From: Streptococcus sp. 'caviae'
GTDB taxonomy: Bacteria > Bacillota > Bacilli > Lactobacillales > Streptococcaceae
DNA length: 64,000 bases
Assembly (NCBI RefSeq): GCF_001937065.1
Contig: NZ_MOWR01000006.1
Coordinates: 62,001 to 126,000, forward strand
Reading direction: 5' to 3'
Positions within the stretch are counted from its first letter, which is position 1. Each line of letters starts with the position of its first letter. Position numbers and translations under genes: made by a program. This document shows, in pieces, positions 27,451 through 37,369 of this stretch. The notes beneath the pieces are model-generated. The model ran no database searches. It was not told where the DNA came from and saw only the letters and a list, made by a program, of their open reading frames with translations.

Positions 27451-28035
27451 ATGACAACTATTGAAGAAATCACTAAGGCCATTATGGCAGACAGTCAAAA
27501 TAGATGGTTTACCCAGCAGGGAATCGAGCCGCTTTTTACAGCACCGGAAACAGCACGCATTAATATTGTCGGGCAGGCGCCGGGTATCAAAGCGCAGGAA
27601 TCGCGGCTCTACTGGTATGATAAGAGCGGCGAGCGCCTGCGCGAGTGGATGGGGGTTGATGAGGAGACCTTTTATCATTCGGGCTATTTTGCGGCTGTTC
27701 CTATGGATTTTTATTATCCCGGCAAGGGGAAATCAGGCGATCTGCCGCCTCGGAAAGGTTTCGCTCAGAAGTGGCATCAGCCGATTTTGGATCTGCTGCC
27801 GGACATTCAGCTGACCATTTTAATTGGCAATTATGCCCAAAAATACTATCTGCAGCAAAAATCTTCAGTCAAACTGACAGATACAGTTGAACATTATAAA
27901 GACTACCTGCCGGATTTCTTTCCCATTGTCCATCCCTCTCCCAGAAATCAAATTTGGATGTCCAAGCATCCCTGGTTTGAGGAACAGGTGGTGCCGGTTT
28001 TAAGAAAGACTGTCCAGCAAATCCTTAAATCGTAA
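27451..28035 (+). CDS. Uracil-DNA glycosylase superfamily protein
   Basis: 194 residues. INIVGQAPGIKAQES is the family motif 1, with Q and G in place of the classical UDG residues. FFPIVHPSPRNQ is motif 2. This pattern belongs to the UDG-like family near family 4/5 members rather than Ung, which is encoded separately at 61235. Whether it excises uracil is not known. AAGGGGGAG precedes the ATG. Confidence 0.8.
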   Translation: MTTIEEITKAIMADSQNRWFTQQGIEPLFTAPETARINIVGQAPGIKAQESRLYWYDKSGERLREWMGVDEETFYHSGYFAAVPMDFYYPGKGKSGDLPPRKGFAQKWHQPILDLLPDIQLTILIGNYAQKYYLQQKSSVKLTDTVEHYKDYLPDFFPIVHPSPRNQIWMSKHPWFEEQVVPVLRKTVQQILKS

Positions 28036-28062
28036 AAGTCCAGAATTTGTCTGGCTTTTTTC
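28034..28062 (+). terminator. Terminator after UDG-like gene
   Basis: GTCCAGA pairs with TCTGGC in an AT-rich context, followed by TTTTTT. Confidence 0.65.
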
Positions 28063-28260
28063 TGTCAGTTGATGCAAAGGCTGTCCTTTTAGTAACCATG
28101 ATCTGTCCGTTCGTCCGGCTAGGGCAGGGGCGGCGATTTTTCAGCCTTGTGCCTGAAGACAGGACAGTGAATCGGCCTTGAAACAATTCTGCCAAATGTG
28201 CTTGGATAAACCTGACTCAAGCAGCAAAAAGCGAACATTAACTAAAAAACACCGAAATAT
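28063..28260. other. Spacer between UDG-like gene terminator and the guaC leader
   Basis: About 200 bp with no gene, repeat or clear hairpin recognised. Confidence 0.4.
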
Positions 28261-28448
28261 TTGGACAAAATCGGTATAATCCTATAATATAATTATGGAA
28301 GGGTAAGCAATTACCTAGCGATGCTCTGAGAGCTAATTGGCCCTCAGAGTTATAGGAAGGTCATCATAGTATATAGCCGGAGGCTGGAGATGACTTTTGT
28401 GATAGGCAAAAACCTCTTTTTAGTCTCTATGGCTGAAAAGAGGTTTTT
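28261..28448 (+). promoter_or_regulatory. guaC promoter and structured leader with terminator overlapping the ribosome site
   Basis: TTGGAC (28261) and TATAAT (28283-28288) form a promoter with a 16-bp spacer. The ~150-base leader can fold into GGTAA-gcaa-TTACC (28302-28315), CTCTGAG/CTCAGAG (28324-28349) and GTCATC/GATGAC (28360-28394). A terminator follows, with AAAACCTCTTTT pairing with AAAAGAGGTTTTT (28409-28448). The 3' arm of that terminator contains the AAGAGG ribosome site, so the hairpin could block both transcription and translation. CCTATAA (28281) and TTATAGG (28350-28356) could also pair, but the first overlaps the -10 box. Confidence 0.65.
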
Positions 28449-29432
28449 ATGTTTAATGATTTCCCCGTTTTTGATTATGAAGATATTCAGCTGGTTCCTA
28501 ACAAGTGTATCATTGATAGCCGCTCTGAGGCAGATACCACTGTAACTTTTGGCAGCCATCGTTTTAAATTGCCGGTAGTGCCTGCCAATATGCAGACTAT
28601 TATAGATGAAGATATCGCAGAGATGCTTGCAAAAGATGGTTATTTCTACATCATGCACCGCTTTGATGAAGCCTCCCGTAAGCCCTTTATCGCACGCATG
28701 CATGCTCAGGGTCTGATTGCTTCTATCTCAGTTGGGGTCAAGGACTATGAGTATGATTTTGTGAGCAGCTTGAAGGAGGATGCCCCTGAATACATCACGA
28801 TTGATATTGCTCACGGTCATGCAGAGAGTGTTATCAAAATGATTAAGCATATCAAGTCAGAACTTCCAGAGACATTTGTCATCGCTGGAAATGTTGGAAC
28901 ACCAGAGGCTGTCCGTGAATTGGAGAATGCTGGTGCTGATGCAACCAAGGTTGGTATCGGTCCCGGAAAGGTCTGTATCACCAAGGTTAAGACTGGGTTT
29001 GGAACAGGCGGCTGGCAGTTAGCAGCCCTTCGCTGGTGTTCCAAGGCAGCCCGCAAACCGATTATTGCTGATGGGGGAATTCGCACGCACGGTGATATTG
29101 CCAAATCCATCCGCTTTGGAGCCAGCATGGTCATGATTGGTTCCCTCTTTGCCGGGCACAACGAGAGTCCGGGAAAACTCGTCCAAGTTGATGGAGAAAG
29201 CTTTAAAGAGTATTATGGCTCTGCTTCAGAGTACCAAAAGGGTGAGCATAAAAATGTGGAAGGTAAGAAAATTCTCCTGCCAACCAAAGGCTGCCTCAAA
29301 GATACGCTAACCGAGATGGAGCAGGACCTTCAAAGTTCAATCTCTTATGCCGGCGGCCGTGATGTTGAGAGCCTGACACGGGTTAACTACGTCATCGTGA
29401 AAAACTCCATCTGGAACGGCGATTCGATTTAA
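28449..29432 (+). CDS. guaC: GMP reductase
   Basis: 327 residues of the IMPDH/GMPR barrel. It contains [20 protein letters not shown] at the N-terminus, the catalytic cysteine loop [15 protein letters not shown], and [19 protein letters not shown] for phosphate binding. It converts GMP to IMP with NADPH and so returns guanine nucleotides to the adenine branch. There is no CBS domain, as expected for GMPR. Expression is probably controlled by the structured leader directly upstream. Confidence 0.95.
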   Translation: MFNDFPVFDYEDIQLVPNKCIIDSRSEADTTVTFGSHRFKLPVVPANMQTIIDEDIAEMLAKDGYFYIMHRFDEASRKPFIARMHAQGLIASISVGVKDYEYDFVSSLKEDAPEYITIDIAHGHAESVIKMIKHIKSELPETFVIAGNVGTPEAVRELENAGADATKVGIGPGKVCITKVKTGFGTGGWQLAALRWCSKAARKPIIADGGIRTHGDIAKSIRFGASMVMIGSLFAGHNESPGKLVQVDGESFKEYYGSASEYQKGEHKNVEGKKILLPTKGCLKDTLTEMEQDLQSSISYAGGRDVESLTRVNYVIVKNSIWNGDSI

Positions 29433-29452
29433 AATCCTATTCTGTCCATCAT

Positions 29453-29484
29453 AAAGCCTGAAGGGTCACACCTTCAGGCTTTTG
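29453..29484 (+). terminator. Terminator after guaC
   Basis: AGCCTGAAGG pairs with CCTTCAGGCT over a six-base loop and ends in TTTT. Confidence 0.8.
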
Positions 29485-29874
29485 TCTGCCCCTTAAAAAT
29501 ACTATCAAACTGGCACAGAAAAACTCTTATTCGCATTATCTTCTGACAAGAGACAGCAGCGCATACAGAGGTTAGCGACAATCAAGAAAACAGGCGAATC
29601 CTATAATCATCTTTCCGCATGTGCCAAAAAGGAAATAAACAGTGCACTCGTGAAAAATTTTTTACAAGGCCATAAAAAAGAGCCTGTCAATGATGCTCAT
29701 TTTACATCTGTTGAACAGGCTCGGTTTGAAATGGTAACTGTCTTGGTAGTTACCCTAGTACAAAACGTACAGGCCCGGCTTACACGCTATCTTTCCTGTC
29801 AATTTCGAAAAGCAGCTCCAGCCGTTCTTTTAGTTTTGCAGGATTTTTTGGCAGGTCCAAGTGACATGTTTACG
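29485..29874. other. Intergenic region between converging guaC and mnmE
   Basis: About 390 bp. It contains the mnmE terminator on the reverse strand. On the reverse strand between 29869 and 29780 there is also a startless 29-codon frame (DLPKNPAKLKERLELLFEID) that could be the tail of a lost gene. An ORF on the plus strand here only mirrors these elements. Confidence 0.4.
29674..29722 (-). terminator. Terminator of mnmE (reverse strand)
   Basis: On the reverse strand GAGCCTGT pairs with ACAGGCTC across a long loop and is followed by TTTTTT. It lies about 150 bp after the mnmE stop. Confidence 0.65.
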
Positions 29875-31242
29875 TTATTTGCCTAAACAAAATTGGCTGA
29901 AGAGCTGGGTGATGAGTTCATCTGGGGCAGCATCGCCGGTGATTTCGCCTAAGATTTCCCAAGTACGGGTCATATCAACCTGTAAGAGGTCCACCGGCAT
30001 ACCAAGTTCCAAACCTTCATTGACAGCATGGAGGCTTTCGATAGCCTGCTCGATAAGGCTTATGTGACGCGCATTAGATAAGTAAGTTGCATCCTTTTCA
30101 ACAATGCCTGCATTGTCAAAGAAAATTTGGTTGATGCGTTCTTCGATGAGGTCAATGTTTTGATTCTTTAAGACGGATATTTTGATCACATCGTCCGGCA
30201 GCTGATCGCTTTCAATCTGCTGGGGCAGATCGGTCTTGTTGAGCAGAATGAGTCGATTAGTATTTTGGCTGATTTCCAGCAGGGTACGGTCTTGATCGGT
30301 TAATTTTTCGGCGCTGTTGAGGACCAGAAGGACAAGATCTGCTTCCTCCAGCGCTTTTTTGGAGCGTTCAACACCGATTTTTTCGACCAAATCATCTGTT
30401 TCACGGATTCCCGCAGTATCAATCAATTTCAATGGCACGCCCTTGATATTGACATACTCTTCGATAACATCACGGGTTGTTCCTTCAATATCGGTAACAA
30501 TAGCCTTGTCTTCGCGCAGAAGATTATTAAGAAGGCTTGATTTGCCGACATTGGGCCGGCCGATGATAGCAGTGGACAGACCTTCGCGCAAAATCTTGCC
30601 GCGGCGGGCTGTCTGTAAAAGATTGGCCAGAAGTTTTTCAAATTCCTGTGTCTTTTCACGCATCAAGGCTGTTGTCATTTCTTCGACATCATCGTATTCA
30701 GGATAGTCAATATTCACTTCGACCTGAGCCAGTGTGTTTAAAATTTCCTGGCGGATATTGTTGATGAGTTCAGAAAGGGAACCGTCCAGCTGTTTGACAG
30801 CGACAGCCATGGCCTTGTCTGTCTTGGCACGGATTAAGTCCATAACAGCCTCAGCTTGGGCCAAATCAACACGCCCGTTTAAAAAGGCCCGTTTGGTGAA
30901 TTCGCCGGGCTCAGCCATCCGAGCACCGGAGCGAATAACCAGCTGCAAAATTTCATTGGTGACCGCTACACCGCCATGGGTATTAATCTCGATGACATCT
31001 TCGCGGGTGAAGGTCTTAGGCGCCCGCATGACCGAAACCATGACCTCATCAATAAGACGCCCGTCTTCCACGATATGGCCGTAGTTAATCGTATGGGAGG
31101 CGGCCTTGTTTAAATCCTTGCCTTTAAAGATTTTTTGAGCGATAGCAAGAGCTTCAGAGCCGGAAAGCCGAACAATGCCGATAGCTCCTTCTCCCAGAGG
31201 GGTGGCAATCGCAGCGATAGTATCAAATTCCTTAGTAATCAT
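29875..31242 (-). CDS. mnmE: tRNA modification GTPase MnmE
   Basis: 455 residues. The N-terminal folate-binding domain begins [20 protein letters not shown]. An inserted G domain has [14 protein letters not shown] (G1), the [10 protein letters not shown] loop (G3) and NKTDLP (G4). The C-terminal helical part ends FCLGK, the variant of the usual FCIGK motif with the essential cysteine. With MnmG it modifies U34 of certain tRNAs. It is divergent from rpiA. Confidence 0.96.
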   Translation of the reverse strand: MITKEFDTIAAIATPLGEGAIGIVRLSGSEALAIAQKIFKGKDLNKAASHTINYGHIVEDGRLIDEVMVSVMRAPKTFTREDVIEINTHGGVAVTNEILQLVIRSGARMAEPGEFTKRAFLNGRVDLAQAEAVMDLIRAKTDKAMAVAVKQLDGSLSELINNIRQEILNTLAQVEVNIDYPEYDDVEEMTTALMREKTQEFEKLLANLLQTARRGKILREGLSTAIIGRPNVGKSSLLNNLLREDKAIVTDIEGTTRDVIEEYVNIKGVPLKLIDTAGIRETDDLVEKIGVERSKKALEEADLVLLVLNSAEKLTDQDRTLLEISQNTNRLILLNKTDLPQQIESDQLPDDVIKISVLKNQNIDLIEERINQIFFDNAGIVEKDATYLSNARHISLIEQAIESLHAVNEGLELGMPVDLLQVDMTRTWEILGEITGDAAPDELITQLFSQFCLGK

Positions 31243-31370
31243 AGCTTAATTGTAGCGCAAAAAGAGGGAAGCTGCAAGATTTTGAGATGTTCAGAAAAGG
31301 AAGATTGCTATTTAACAAGTATGCGATTTCATGTTATAATAAGGTGATTATGTGTGAAAGAGGAACCTTT

Positions 31371-32042
31371 ATGGAAGAGCTCAAAAAAATTGCTGGCATC
31401 AAAGCGGCAGAATATGTCAAAGACGGTATGACTGTTGGACTTGGAACAGGCTCAACAGCCTATTATTTTGTTGAGGAAATCGGCCGCCGTGTTCAGGAAG
31501 AAGGCCTGCAAATTGTCGGTGTGACGACTTCAAGCGGGACAACCGCTCAAGCTGAGAGCCTGGGCATTCCGCTCAAGTCTGTTGATGAGGTCGACTCTAT
31601 TGACGTGACCGTTGACGGTGCCGACGAGGTCGATCCTCAGTTCAACGGCATCAAGGGCGGCGGCGGTGCCCTGCTCATGGAAAAAGTGGTCGCAACGCCT
31701 ACGAAAGATTATATCTGGGTCGTTGATGAGAGCAAGCTGGTGGACACTCTGGGGGCTTTTAAACTGCCGGTTGAGGTTGTTCAGTACGGTGCCGAACGTC
31801 TTTTCAGAGAATTTGAAAAGAAGGGCTACAAGCCTTCTTTCAGGGAATATGACGGTGTTCGTTTCGTGACGGATATGAAAAATTTTATTATCGATTTGGA
31901 TTTGGGAAGCATTCCTGATCCTGTTGCCTTTGGCAGCAAGCTGGATCACCAAGTCGGCCTTGTTGAACATGGTCTTTTCTGCGGCATGGTCAACCGTGTC
32001 ATCGTTGCTGGCAAAGACGGCGTTCAAGTTTTGGAAAAGTAA
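31371..32042 (+). CDS. rpiA: Ribose-5-phosphate isomerase A
   Basis: 223 residues from the ATG behind AGAGGA; a longer in-frame start has no ribosome site. [16 protein letters not shown] binds the phosphate. [24 protein letters not shown] carries the catalytic residues of RpiA. It interconverts ribose-5-phosphate and ribulose-5-phosphate. It opens a nucleoside-salvage operon with deoB: ribose-1-phosphate from nucleosides becomes ribose-5-phosphate via DeoB and then enters the pentose phosphate pathway via RpiA. A TATAAT box lies near 31335. Confidence 0.95.
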   Translation: MEELKKIAGIKAAEYVKDGMTVGLGTGSTAYYFVEEIGRRVQEEGLQIVGVTTSSGTTAQAESLGIPLKSVDEVDSIDVTVDGADEVDPQFNGIKGGGGALLMEKVVATPTKDYIWVVDESKLVDTLGAFKLPVEVVQYGAERLFREFEKKGYKPSFREYDGVRFVTDMKNFIIDLDLGSIPDPVAFGSKLDHQVGLVEHGLFCGMVNRVIVAGKDGVQVLEK

Positions 32043-32088
32043 TATAGGTAATGGGTGCCAACCGTAACCACCCTTAGAAAGAAAGATA

Positions 32089-33300
32089 ATGTCTAACTTT
32101 AATCGTATTCACTTAGTAGTTTTGGATTCTGTTGGTATTGGAGCAGCACCAGATGCTAATAATTTCTCCAATGCCGGTGTGCCGGACGGCGCCTCTGATA
32201 CGCTGGGACATATTTCAAAAACAGTTGGCCTCAATGTGCCAAATATGGCTAAAATCGGTCTTGGAAATATCCCGCGTCCGCAGGCTCTAAAAACCGTTCC
32301 CGCCGAAAGTCAGCCGACTGGCTATGCCACAAAACTAGAAGAAGTATCTCTTGGTAAAGATACCATGACCGGCCACTGGGAAATCATGGGGCTCAATATC
32401 ACCGAGCCTTTCGATACCTTCTGGAATGGCTTTCCGGAAGAAATCATCACTAAGATTGAGGAGTTTTCCGGTCGCAAGGTCATCCGTGAGGCCAACAAAC
32501 CATATTCCGGTACGCAGGTCATTGCTGATTTTGGCCCGCGTCAGATGGAGACTGGTGAGCTGATTGTCTACACCTCTGCTGACCCGGTGCTGCAAATCGC
32601 AGCCCACGAAGAAGTGATTCCGCTGGATGAGCTCTACAAAATCTGTGAATACGCCCGCTCCATTACCTTGGAGCGTCCGGCACTTCTCGGCCGTATTATC
32701 GCCCGTCCTTATGTCGGGGAACCCGGCAACTTTACGCGGACAGCCAACCGCCGCGATTTAGCAGTATCACCCTTTGCGCCAACTGTTTTGAATAAATTGG
32801 ACGAAGCAGGTGTTGACGTTTACTCAGTTGGTAAAATCAATGATATTTTCAACGGTTCAGGAATTAACCATGACATGGGTCACAATAAATCCAACAGCCA
32901 TGGAGTAGATACCCTGCTGAAAACTATGAAACTGCCCGAGTTCACCAAAGGTTTCTCCTTTACTAACTTGGTAGACTTTGACGCTCTTTACGGCCACCGC
33001 CGCAATGCGCATGGCTATCGCGATTGTCTGCATGAATTTGATGAGCGTCTGCCGGAAATCATTGCAGCCATGAAAGAAGATGACCTGCTTCTTATCACAG
33101 CGGACCACGGTAACGATCCAACCTATGCCGGAACCGACCACACTCGTGAATATGTGCCGCTTTTGGCTTACAGTCCGGCCTTTAAGGGCAGCGGTACTAT
33201 CCCAGTCGGCCACTATGCCGATATTTCAGCAACCATCGCAGAAAACTTCGGTGTGGGCACAGCCATGATTGGCCAAAGCTTCTTGGATAAATTGGTGTAG
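32089..33300 (+). CDS. deoB: Phosphopentomutase
   Basis: 403 residues of the alkaline-phosphatase superfamily. [14 protein letters not shown] holds the first metal ligand, [14 protein letters not shown] the phosphorylated threonine, and [19 protein letters not shown] the other metal ligands. It moves the phosphate of (deoxy)ribose between C1 and C5. It lies 46 bp after rpiA and is followed by a hydrolase gene after a single base, so these are cotranscribed. Confidence 0.96.
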   Translation: MSNFNRIHLVVLDSVGIGAAPDANNFSNAGVPDGASDTLGHISKTVGLNVPNMAKIGLGNIPRPQALKTVPAESQPTGYATKLEEVSLGKDTMTGHWEIMGLNITEPFDTFWNGFPEEIITKIEEFSGRKVIREANKPYSGTQVIADFGPRQMETGELIVYTSADPVLQIAAHEEVIPLDELYKICEYARSITLERPALLGRIIARPYVGEPGNFTRTANRRDLAVSPFAPTVLNKLDEAGVDVYSVGKINDIFNGSGINHDMGHNKSNSHGVDTLLKTMKLPEFTKGFSFTNLVDFDALYGHRRNAHGYRDCLHEFDERLPEIIAAMKEDDLLLITADHGNDPTYAGTDHTREYVPLLAYSPAFKGSGTIPVGHYADISATIAENFGVGTAMIGQSFLDKLV

Positions 33301-33301
33301 A

Positions 33302-34096
33302 ATGTATAAAGCCAGAAATAAACGCTTAACTTTTAATGGCAGCAAAATAGACTATCTTACTTTTGGAAACGGAAATAAACCCTTGGTATTGATACTTGGT
33401 TTGAGTACACAGCGGCTCAAAGGCAAAGCTTTTTCCATGTCTTATATCTATCGTATCTTTGCTAAAGCGTATAAGGTTTATATGTTTGACCGTAGGGATC
33501 AGGCAGAGACGGGCTACAGCATTGCTGATATGGCGGATGAATTGGCTCAGGCCATGAAGTATTTGAACCTTGAAAAGGCAGATATCATTGGACTTTCGCA
33601 AGGTGGAATGATTGCTCAGCTATTGGCCATACGTTATCCGGAATTAGTCCATAAACTGGTTCTTGGTATAACCTTATCGAAAGTTAATGATACAGCTCTA
33701 TCTACCATAGGCAATTGGATTAAACTGGCAAAAACCAAGGATAAGGAACAGCTGATTCTTGATGCTGTGAACAAGGTTTTTTCAGAGTCTTGGCTTAGAA
33801 GGTATCGCTGGTTGATTTTTCTCTTGTCAAAATTGATGAAACCGAAAGAGTTGGATAGATTTGTTATCTTGGCGGATTCTATTTTGCATTTTGATGCCGG
33901 CGACAAGCTCAAAGAAATTGCCTGCCCTGTCTTTGTCATCGGAGGCGGTAAGGATAAGGTGGTAGGTGCCCAGTCATCAGCTGACTTAGCTCAAGCTCTC
34001 AACTGTGCCTGTCACATTTATCCGAATTTAGGGCATTCCGCCTATGTTGAAGCCAAAGATTTTAATCAAAGGATTTTAACATTCTTACAATCTTAA
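33302..34096 (+). CDS. Alpha/beta-hydrolase fold protein
   Basis: 264 residues. Nucleophile elbow GLSQGGMIAQ near residue 98-107, catalytic acid probably in GGGKDKVVGA, and histidine in NLGHSAYVEA, so the Ser-Asp-His triad is complete. The start is one base after the deoB stop and lacks a good ribosome site, pointing to translational coupling. The substrate is unknown. Placement in a nucleoside operon suggests, but does not show, a salvage-related ester. Confidence 0.8.
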   Translation: MYKARNKRLTFNGSKIDYLTFGNGNKPLVLILGLSTQRLKGKAFSMSYIYRIFAKAYKVYMFDRRDQAETGYSIADMADELAQAMKYLNLEKADIIGLSQGGMIAQLLAIRYPELVHKLVLGITLSKVNDTALSTIGNWIKLAKTKDKEQLILDAVNKVFSESWLRRYRWLIFLLSKLMKPKELDRFVILADSILHFDAGDKLKEIACPVFVIGGGKDKVVGAQSSADLAQALNCACHIYPNLGHSAYVEAKDFNQRILTFLQS

Positions 34097-34128
34097 TCAA
34101 AAACTAAAATTTGCAGAAAGGATTGTTC

Positions 34129-34311
34129 GGTTGGCAAGGCCGACTGAACACGGGGCTAAATTCCTAGGGAAAAAGAATCGTTTCAGCTTTGGCTGAATGA
34201 GGAATACGCTTATTTGTAAGTGCAAATCTCACCTGGGAACAGGTTTCTTGGGGAAATTTCCTATTTTTCAGGGAATTTTTCGCAAGCCAAAGACCCTTTG
34301 TATCTTAATTT
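34129..34311 (+). promoter_or_regulatory. Structured punA leader without Shine-Dalgarno site
   Basis: The leader contains a series of hairpins: TTCGGTTGG/CCGACTGAA, TTCAGC/GCTGAA, ATTTG/CAAAT and ACCTG/CAGGT. It shares three blocks with the deoD leader at 37370: GAACACGGGGCTAA (34145-34158), ATTTCCTAT (about 34256-34264) and AAGACCCTTTGTATCTTAAT directly before the ATG. No purine-rich ribosome site exists. A cis-regulatory RNA is the likely reading; the ligand is unknown. Confidence 0.55.
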
Positions 34312-35121
34312 ATGACACTAGTAGAAAAAATCAATGAAACCCGTGAATTTTTACAAGCCAAAGGCGTGACAACGCCTGAGTTTGGCTTGATCTTAGGTTC
34401 TGGTCTGGGCGAGCTGGCAGAGGAAATCACCAATGCTGTCGTCCTTGACTATGCTGATATTCCTAATTGGGGACGCTCAACAGTTGCGGGTCATGCCGGC
34501 AAGCTTGTCTATGGTGATTTAGCTGGCCGCAAGGTCTTGGCTTTGCAGGGACGTTTTCATTTTTACGAAGGCAATCCACTGGAAGTGGTGACCTTCCCTG
34601 TGCGAATCATGAAGGCTCTGGGCTGTCAGGGTGTTCTTGTCACCAATGCAGCTGGCGGTATCGGTTTTGGTCCGGGAACTCTCATGACTATTTCGGATCA
34701 TATCAACCTGACAGGGCAAAACCCATTGATTGGGGAAAATCTTGAGGAGTTCGGTCCGCGTTTTCCGGATATGAGCAATGCCTACAGCAGAGATTACCGA
34801 GAAAAGGCTCAAATGGCTGCACAAAAGCTGGGAATTCAGCTGGACGAAGGAGTTTATATCGGCGTATCAGGCCCTTCTTACGAAACACCGGCTGAAATCC
34901 GTGCCTTTAAAACACTGGGAGCTGATGCTGTGGGGATGTCGACTGTTCCTGAAGTCATCGTCGCAGCGCATTCAGGTCTCAAGGTTCTGGGGATTTCGGC
35001 TATCACCAATCATGCAGCTGGTTTTCAAGATGAGCTCAAACACGAGGAAGTCGTAGAAGTGACGCAGCGCATCAAAGAAGACTTCAAGAGATTGGTTAAA
35101 GCCATCTTGGCAGAAATGTAA
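34312..35121 (+). CDS. punA: Purine nucleoside phosphorylase I (trimeric type)
   Basis: 269 residues. GLILGSGLGELAEEI is the phosphate-binding N-terminus, AGHAGKLVYGDLAG and GRFHFYEG follow, and VTNAAGGIG with GMSTVPEVIVAAHSG completes the guanosine/inosine-type PNP. It splits purine nucleosides to base and ribose-1-phosphate, feeding DeoB and RpiA upstream. The ATG is fixed by homology; it has no Shine-Dalgarno site, which is unusual in this genome. Confidence 0.93.
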   Translation: MTLVEKINETREFLQAKGVTTPEFGLILGSGLGELAEEITNAVVLDYADIPNWGRSTVAGHAGKLVYGDLAGRKVLALQGRFHFYEGNPLEVVTFPVRIMKALGCQGVLVTNAAGGIGFGPGTLMTISDHINLTGQNPLIGENLEEFGPRFPDMSNAYSRDYREKAQMAAQKLGIQLDEGVYIGVSGPSYETPAEIRAFKTLGADAVGMSTVPEVIVAAHSGLKVLGISAITNHAAGFQDELKHEEVVEVTQRIKEDFKRLVKAILAEM

Positions 35122-35146
35122 AAGCATTCTGAAAGAAGGTGTTTGT

Positions 35147-35326
35147 ATGAATAACAAGAACGCTAAAAAATGGCACTTGGTCAGTGCAATCCTATTTTAT
35201 ATAGCTGGACTTATCTCTTTAGTTCAAAGCCCATCCAGAATAATGGGGATTCTCTTTATCTTTCTCGGAGTATCGCAAACTGCATTAGCTGTTGGAAAAT
35301 CAGATGATGATAGTGATGAGAAATAA
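35147..35326 (+). CDS. 59-residue two-helix membrane protein
   Basis: The ORF is behind AGAAGG and encodes a basic N-terminus (MNNKNAKKWH), two hydrophobic helices (LVSAILFYIAGLISLV and MGILFIFLGVSQTALAV), and an acidic tail KSDDDSDEK. It fits the gap between punA and the amidotransferase gene in the same direction and is likely part of the operon. Family unknown. Confidence 0.6.
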   Translation: MNNKNAKKWHLVSAILFYIAGLISLVQSPSRIMGILFIFLGVSQTALAVGKSDDDSDEK

Positions 35327-35410
35327 TCGTTTTGACTGCAGAAAAATGGTGTTAAAGTCAATTTTATTTCGAAAGCTCTATAAAAATCAGACGAAGGAAG
35401 TGTGTTATCA

Positions 35411-36115
35411 ATGAGAGTGCATTTTGTTATTCATGAAGCCTATGAAGCGCCGGGAGCCTATCTCGCTTGGGCGGCCCTGCGAGGACATGAGGTGTCCTTG
35501 ACCAAGGTTTATCGGTATGAGCCTCTTCCTGAGTCGGCAGCTGACTTTGATATGCTGATTGTTATGGGAGGACCGCAGAGTCCGCATACGACCAAGGCAG
35601 AATGTCCCTATTTTGATGCCGCTGCCGAAATTGCTTTGCTCCAGTCGGCCATGGCAGCTGATAAGATTATCATCGGTGTCTGTCTGGGAGCGCAGCTATT
35701 GGGCGAAGCCTATGGAGCAACAGTAGAACACAGTCCTGAAAAAGAAATTGGAAACTTTCCGATTAGCCTGACTGATGCGGGATTGGCTGATGTGCGCTTG
35801 AAAGCCTTTGGAAAGGGTCTGACAGTAGGCCATTGGCACGGGGACATGCTTGGACTAAATGAGACAGCGCAAGTCTTGGCTGTCAGCCAAGGCTGTCCAA
35901 GACAGATTGTCAAATATAGCGACAAGCACTATGGTTTCCAATGTCACTTGGAATTCACTCAAGACCTGGTTGCTAATCTGTTAGCGCAGGCAGCTGATTT
36001 TGACCGGACGGTTCAGCATCATAAATATGTTCAGCAAGCAAAGCTCATTCAAGGATTTGACTATAGGGAAATGAATGAGAAACTTTTCTCATTTCTGGAT
36101 AGTTTCAATGCTTAA
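35411..36115 (+). CDS. Type 1 glutamine amidotransferase (GuaA-like)
   Basis: 234 residues. LIVMGGPQSPHT is the oxyanion-loop region. GVCLGAQLLGEAYG holds the nucleophile cysteine, and YGFQCHLEFT holds the catalytic His-x-Glu. Such stand-alone class I amidotransferases pass ammonia to unknown acceptors or act as peptidases. The ATG at 35411 is 11 bases from AAGGAAG; an in-frame GTG at 35402 is too near that site. It overlaps the ClC gene by 8 bp. Confidence 0.85.
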   Translation: MRVHFVIHEAYEAPGAYLAWAALRGHEVSLTKVYRYEPLPESAADFDMLIVMGGPQSPHTTKAECPYFDAAAEIALLQSAMAADKIIIGVCLGAQLLGEAYGATVEHSPEKEIGNFPISLTDAGLADVRLKAFGKGLTVGHWHGDMLGLNETAQVLAVSQGCPRQIVKYSDKHYGFQCHLEFTQDLVANLLAQAADFDRTVQHHKYVQQAKLIQGFDYREMNEKLFSFLDSFNA

Positions 36116-37361
36116 GTCAGATAAAACTTATATTGGTAGACTGCTGGCTGCCTTTGTTCTGACCAGTTTGCTGACAGGGCTAGGCGGTATATTGTTGCAT
36201 GAGCTGCAAGAGCTGGTGGAAAAACTAGCTTTTGGACGAGGGGAAGCTTCCTCGCAGTTGCTGCTCTTTGGACATGTTTCCACTGAACGGCGATTCTTAG
36301 CTGTTTTTGCTGCGGGAATCCTTTCGGCCTTGATTTGGTACTTGATACAAAGGAAAAATCGGCAGATTATTTCGGTCAGATCTCAGGTTTCACTGGATAA
36401 AAAAGCCAGTTATCGCCCAATCCTGTGGATACACCTCTGCAATATTTTCTTGCAGATCGCTTCTGTTGCGGCAGGTTCTCCCATCGGCAAGGAAGGCGCG
36501 CCTCGTGAACTGGGTGCTTTGACGGCGGGACGGATTTCAGATTATTTCCATCTGCCTTTGTCCGACCGTAAACTCTTGATTGCCTGCGGAGCGGCAGCAG
36601 GACTGGCGGCAGTTTACCAGGTTCCCTTTGCCAGTGTTTTCTTCGTCTTTGAGACCTTGGCTGTTGGCTTTTCCTTTCGCAATGGCCTGCTCGCTCTTCT
36701 TTCAACGGTTTTAGCGGCAGCAGTTGCCCAAGTAGTCATTCCTGATCTTCCCCTTTATAGGACAGGACAGCTGACCACCAACTGCTCTACGCTTTTACTG
36801 GCTATTGCAGTTGGAGCGGTGGTCGGGCCTCTGGCCAAAGGTTTTCGTCAGCTGACCAGCTGGGCACAGTCTCATAAAACCAAAGACAGTGCTATCCTCT
36901 GGCAGCTGCCTTTGAGCTTTCTCCTCTTGGCAGCGATTGCTCTTATCTTTCCTGAGCTTTTGGGAAATGGCGGAGCTTTGGCAGAAAAGCTTTTTGCTGG
37001 CATGCCGCTGATTCAGGCTCTAATCATTTTGCCTATCAAAGCCTTCCTGGTCTTACTGGTCTTAAGAACAGGAGCCTACGGCGGTACCCTGACACCATCC
37101 TTTTCAATGGGTGCTGTCTGTGCTTTCATCTTGGTTTCAGGACTGCATCTCATCTTTCCGGTCCTATCAATGACAGCAGCTCTGCTATTGGGCGCAGCTG
37201 TATTTTTAGCAACCACCATGAAAGCTCCCCTAACTGCTGTTGGATTAGTTATCTCTTTTACAGGACAGTCTTATCCGTCCTACTTACCGTTTTTATTGGC
37301 AGTTGCAGCTGCCTATGTCGTCAATACTTATTTATTTAATCACCCAAAAAAGCAAAAGTGA
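36108..37361 (+). CDS. ClC-family chloride channel or transporter
   Basis: 417 residues from the ATG that overlaps the preceding stop. About ten hydrophobic helices. GSPIGKEGAPRELGALTAGR corresponds to the ClC GxxxGxEGP ion-path motif with alanine inserted before the proline, and GAYGGTLTPSFSMGAV is a second ion-pathway motif. No CBS domains follow, typical of short bacterial members. The first ClC motif (GSGIP) is not obvious, so the transported anion, possibly fluoride or chloride, is open. Confidence 0.85.
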   Translation: MLKSDKTYIGRLLAAFVLTSLLTGLGGILLHELQELVEKLAFGRGEASSQLLLFGHVSTERRFLAVFAAGILSALIWYLIQRKNRQIISVRSQVSLDKKASYRPILWIHLCNIFLQIASVAAGSPIGKEGAPRELGALTAGRISDYFHLPLSDRKLLIACGAAAGLAAVYQVPFASVFFVFETLAVGFSFRNGLLALLSTVLAAAVAQVVIPDLPLYRTGQLTTNCSTLLLAIAVGAVVGPLAKGFRQLTSWAQSHKTKDSAILWQLPLSFLLLAAIALIFPELLGNGGALAEKLFAGMPLIQALIILPIKAFLVLLVLRTGAYGGTLTPSFSMGAVCAFILVSGLHLIFPVLSMTAALLLGAAVFLATTMKAPLTAVGLVISFTGQSYPSYLPFLLAVAAAYVVNTYLFNHPKKQK

Positions 37362-37369
37362 CAGTCGGT

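Noticed and set aside
28281..28356. Guanine riboswitch upstream of guaC
   Set aside because: A three-way junction can be drawn with CCTATAA/TTATAGG, but the conserved purine-riboswitch core residues are absent and the first strand overlaps the -10 box. I kept only a general structured leader.
29650..29886. 78-codon plus-strand ORF between guaC and mnmE
   Set aside because: It mirrors the mnmE terminator and the mnmE 3' end, has no ribosome site, and the translation resembles no protein. On the reverse strand a startless 29-codon frame looks more protein-like, but it is too short to name.
34295..34312. Leaderless transcription of punA and deoD from a -10 box in the shared block
   Set aside because: TATCTT/TATATT sit 5-6 bp before the ATGs, but no -35 box is at the right distance in either case. 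The idea remains possible but is not supported enough to call promoters there.
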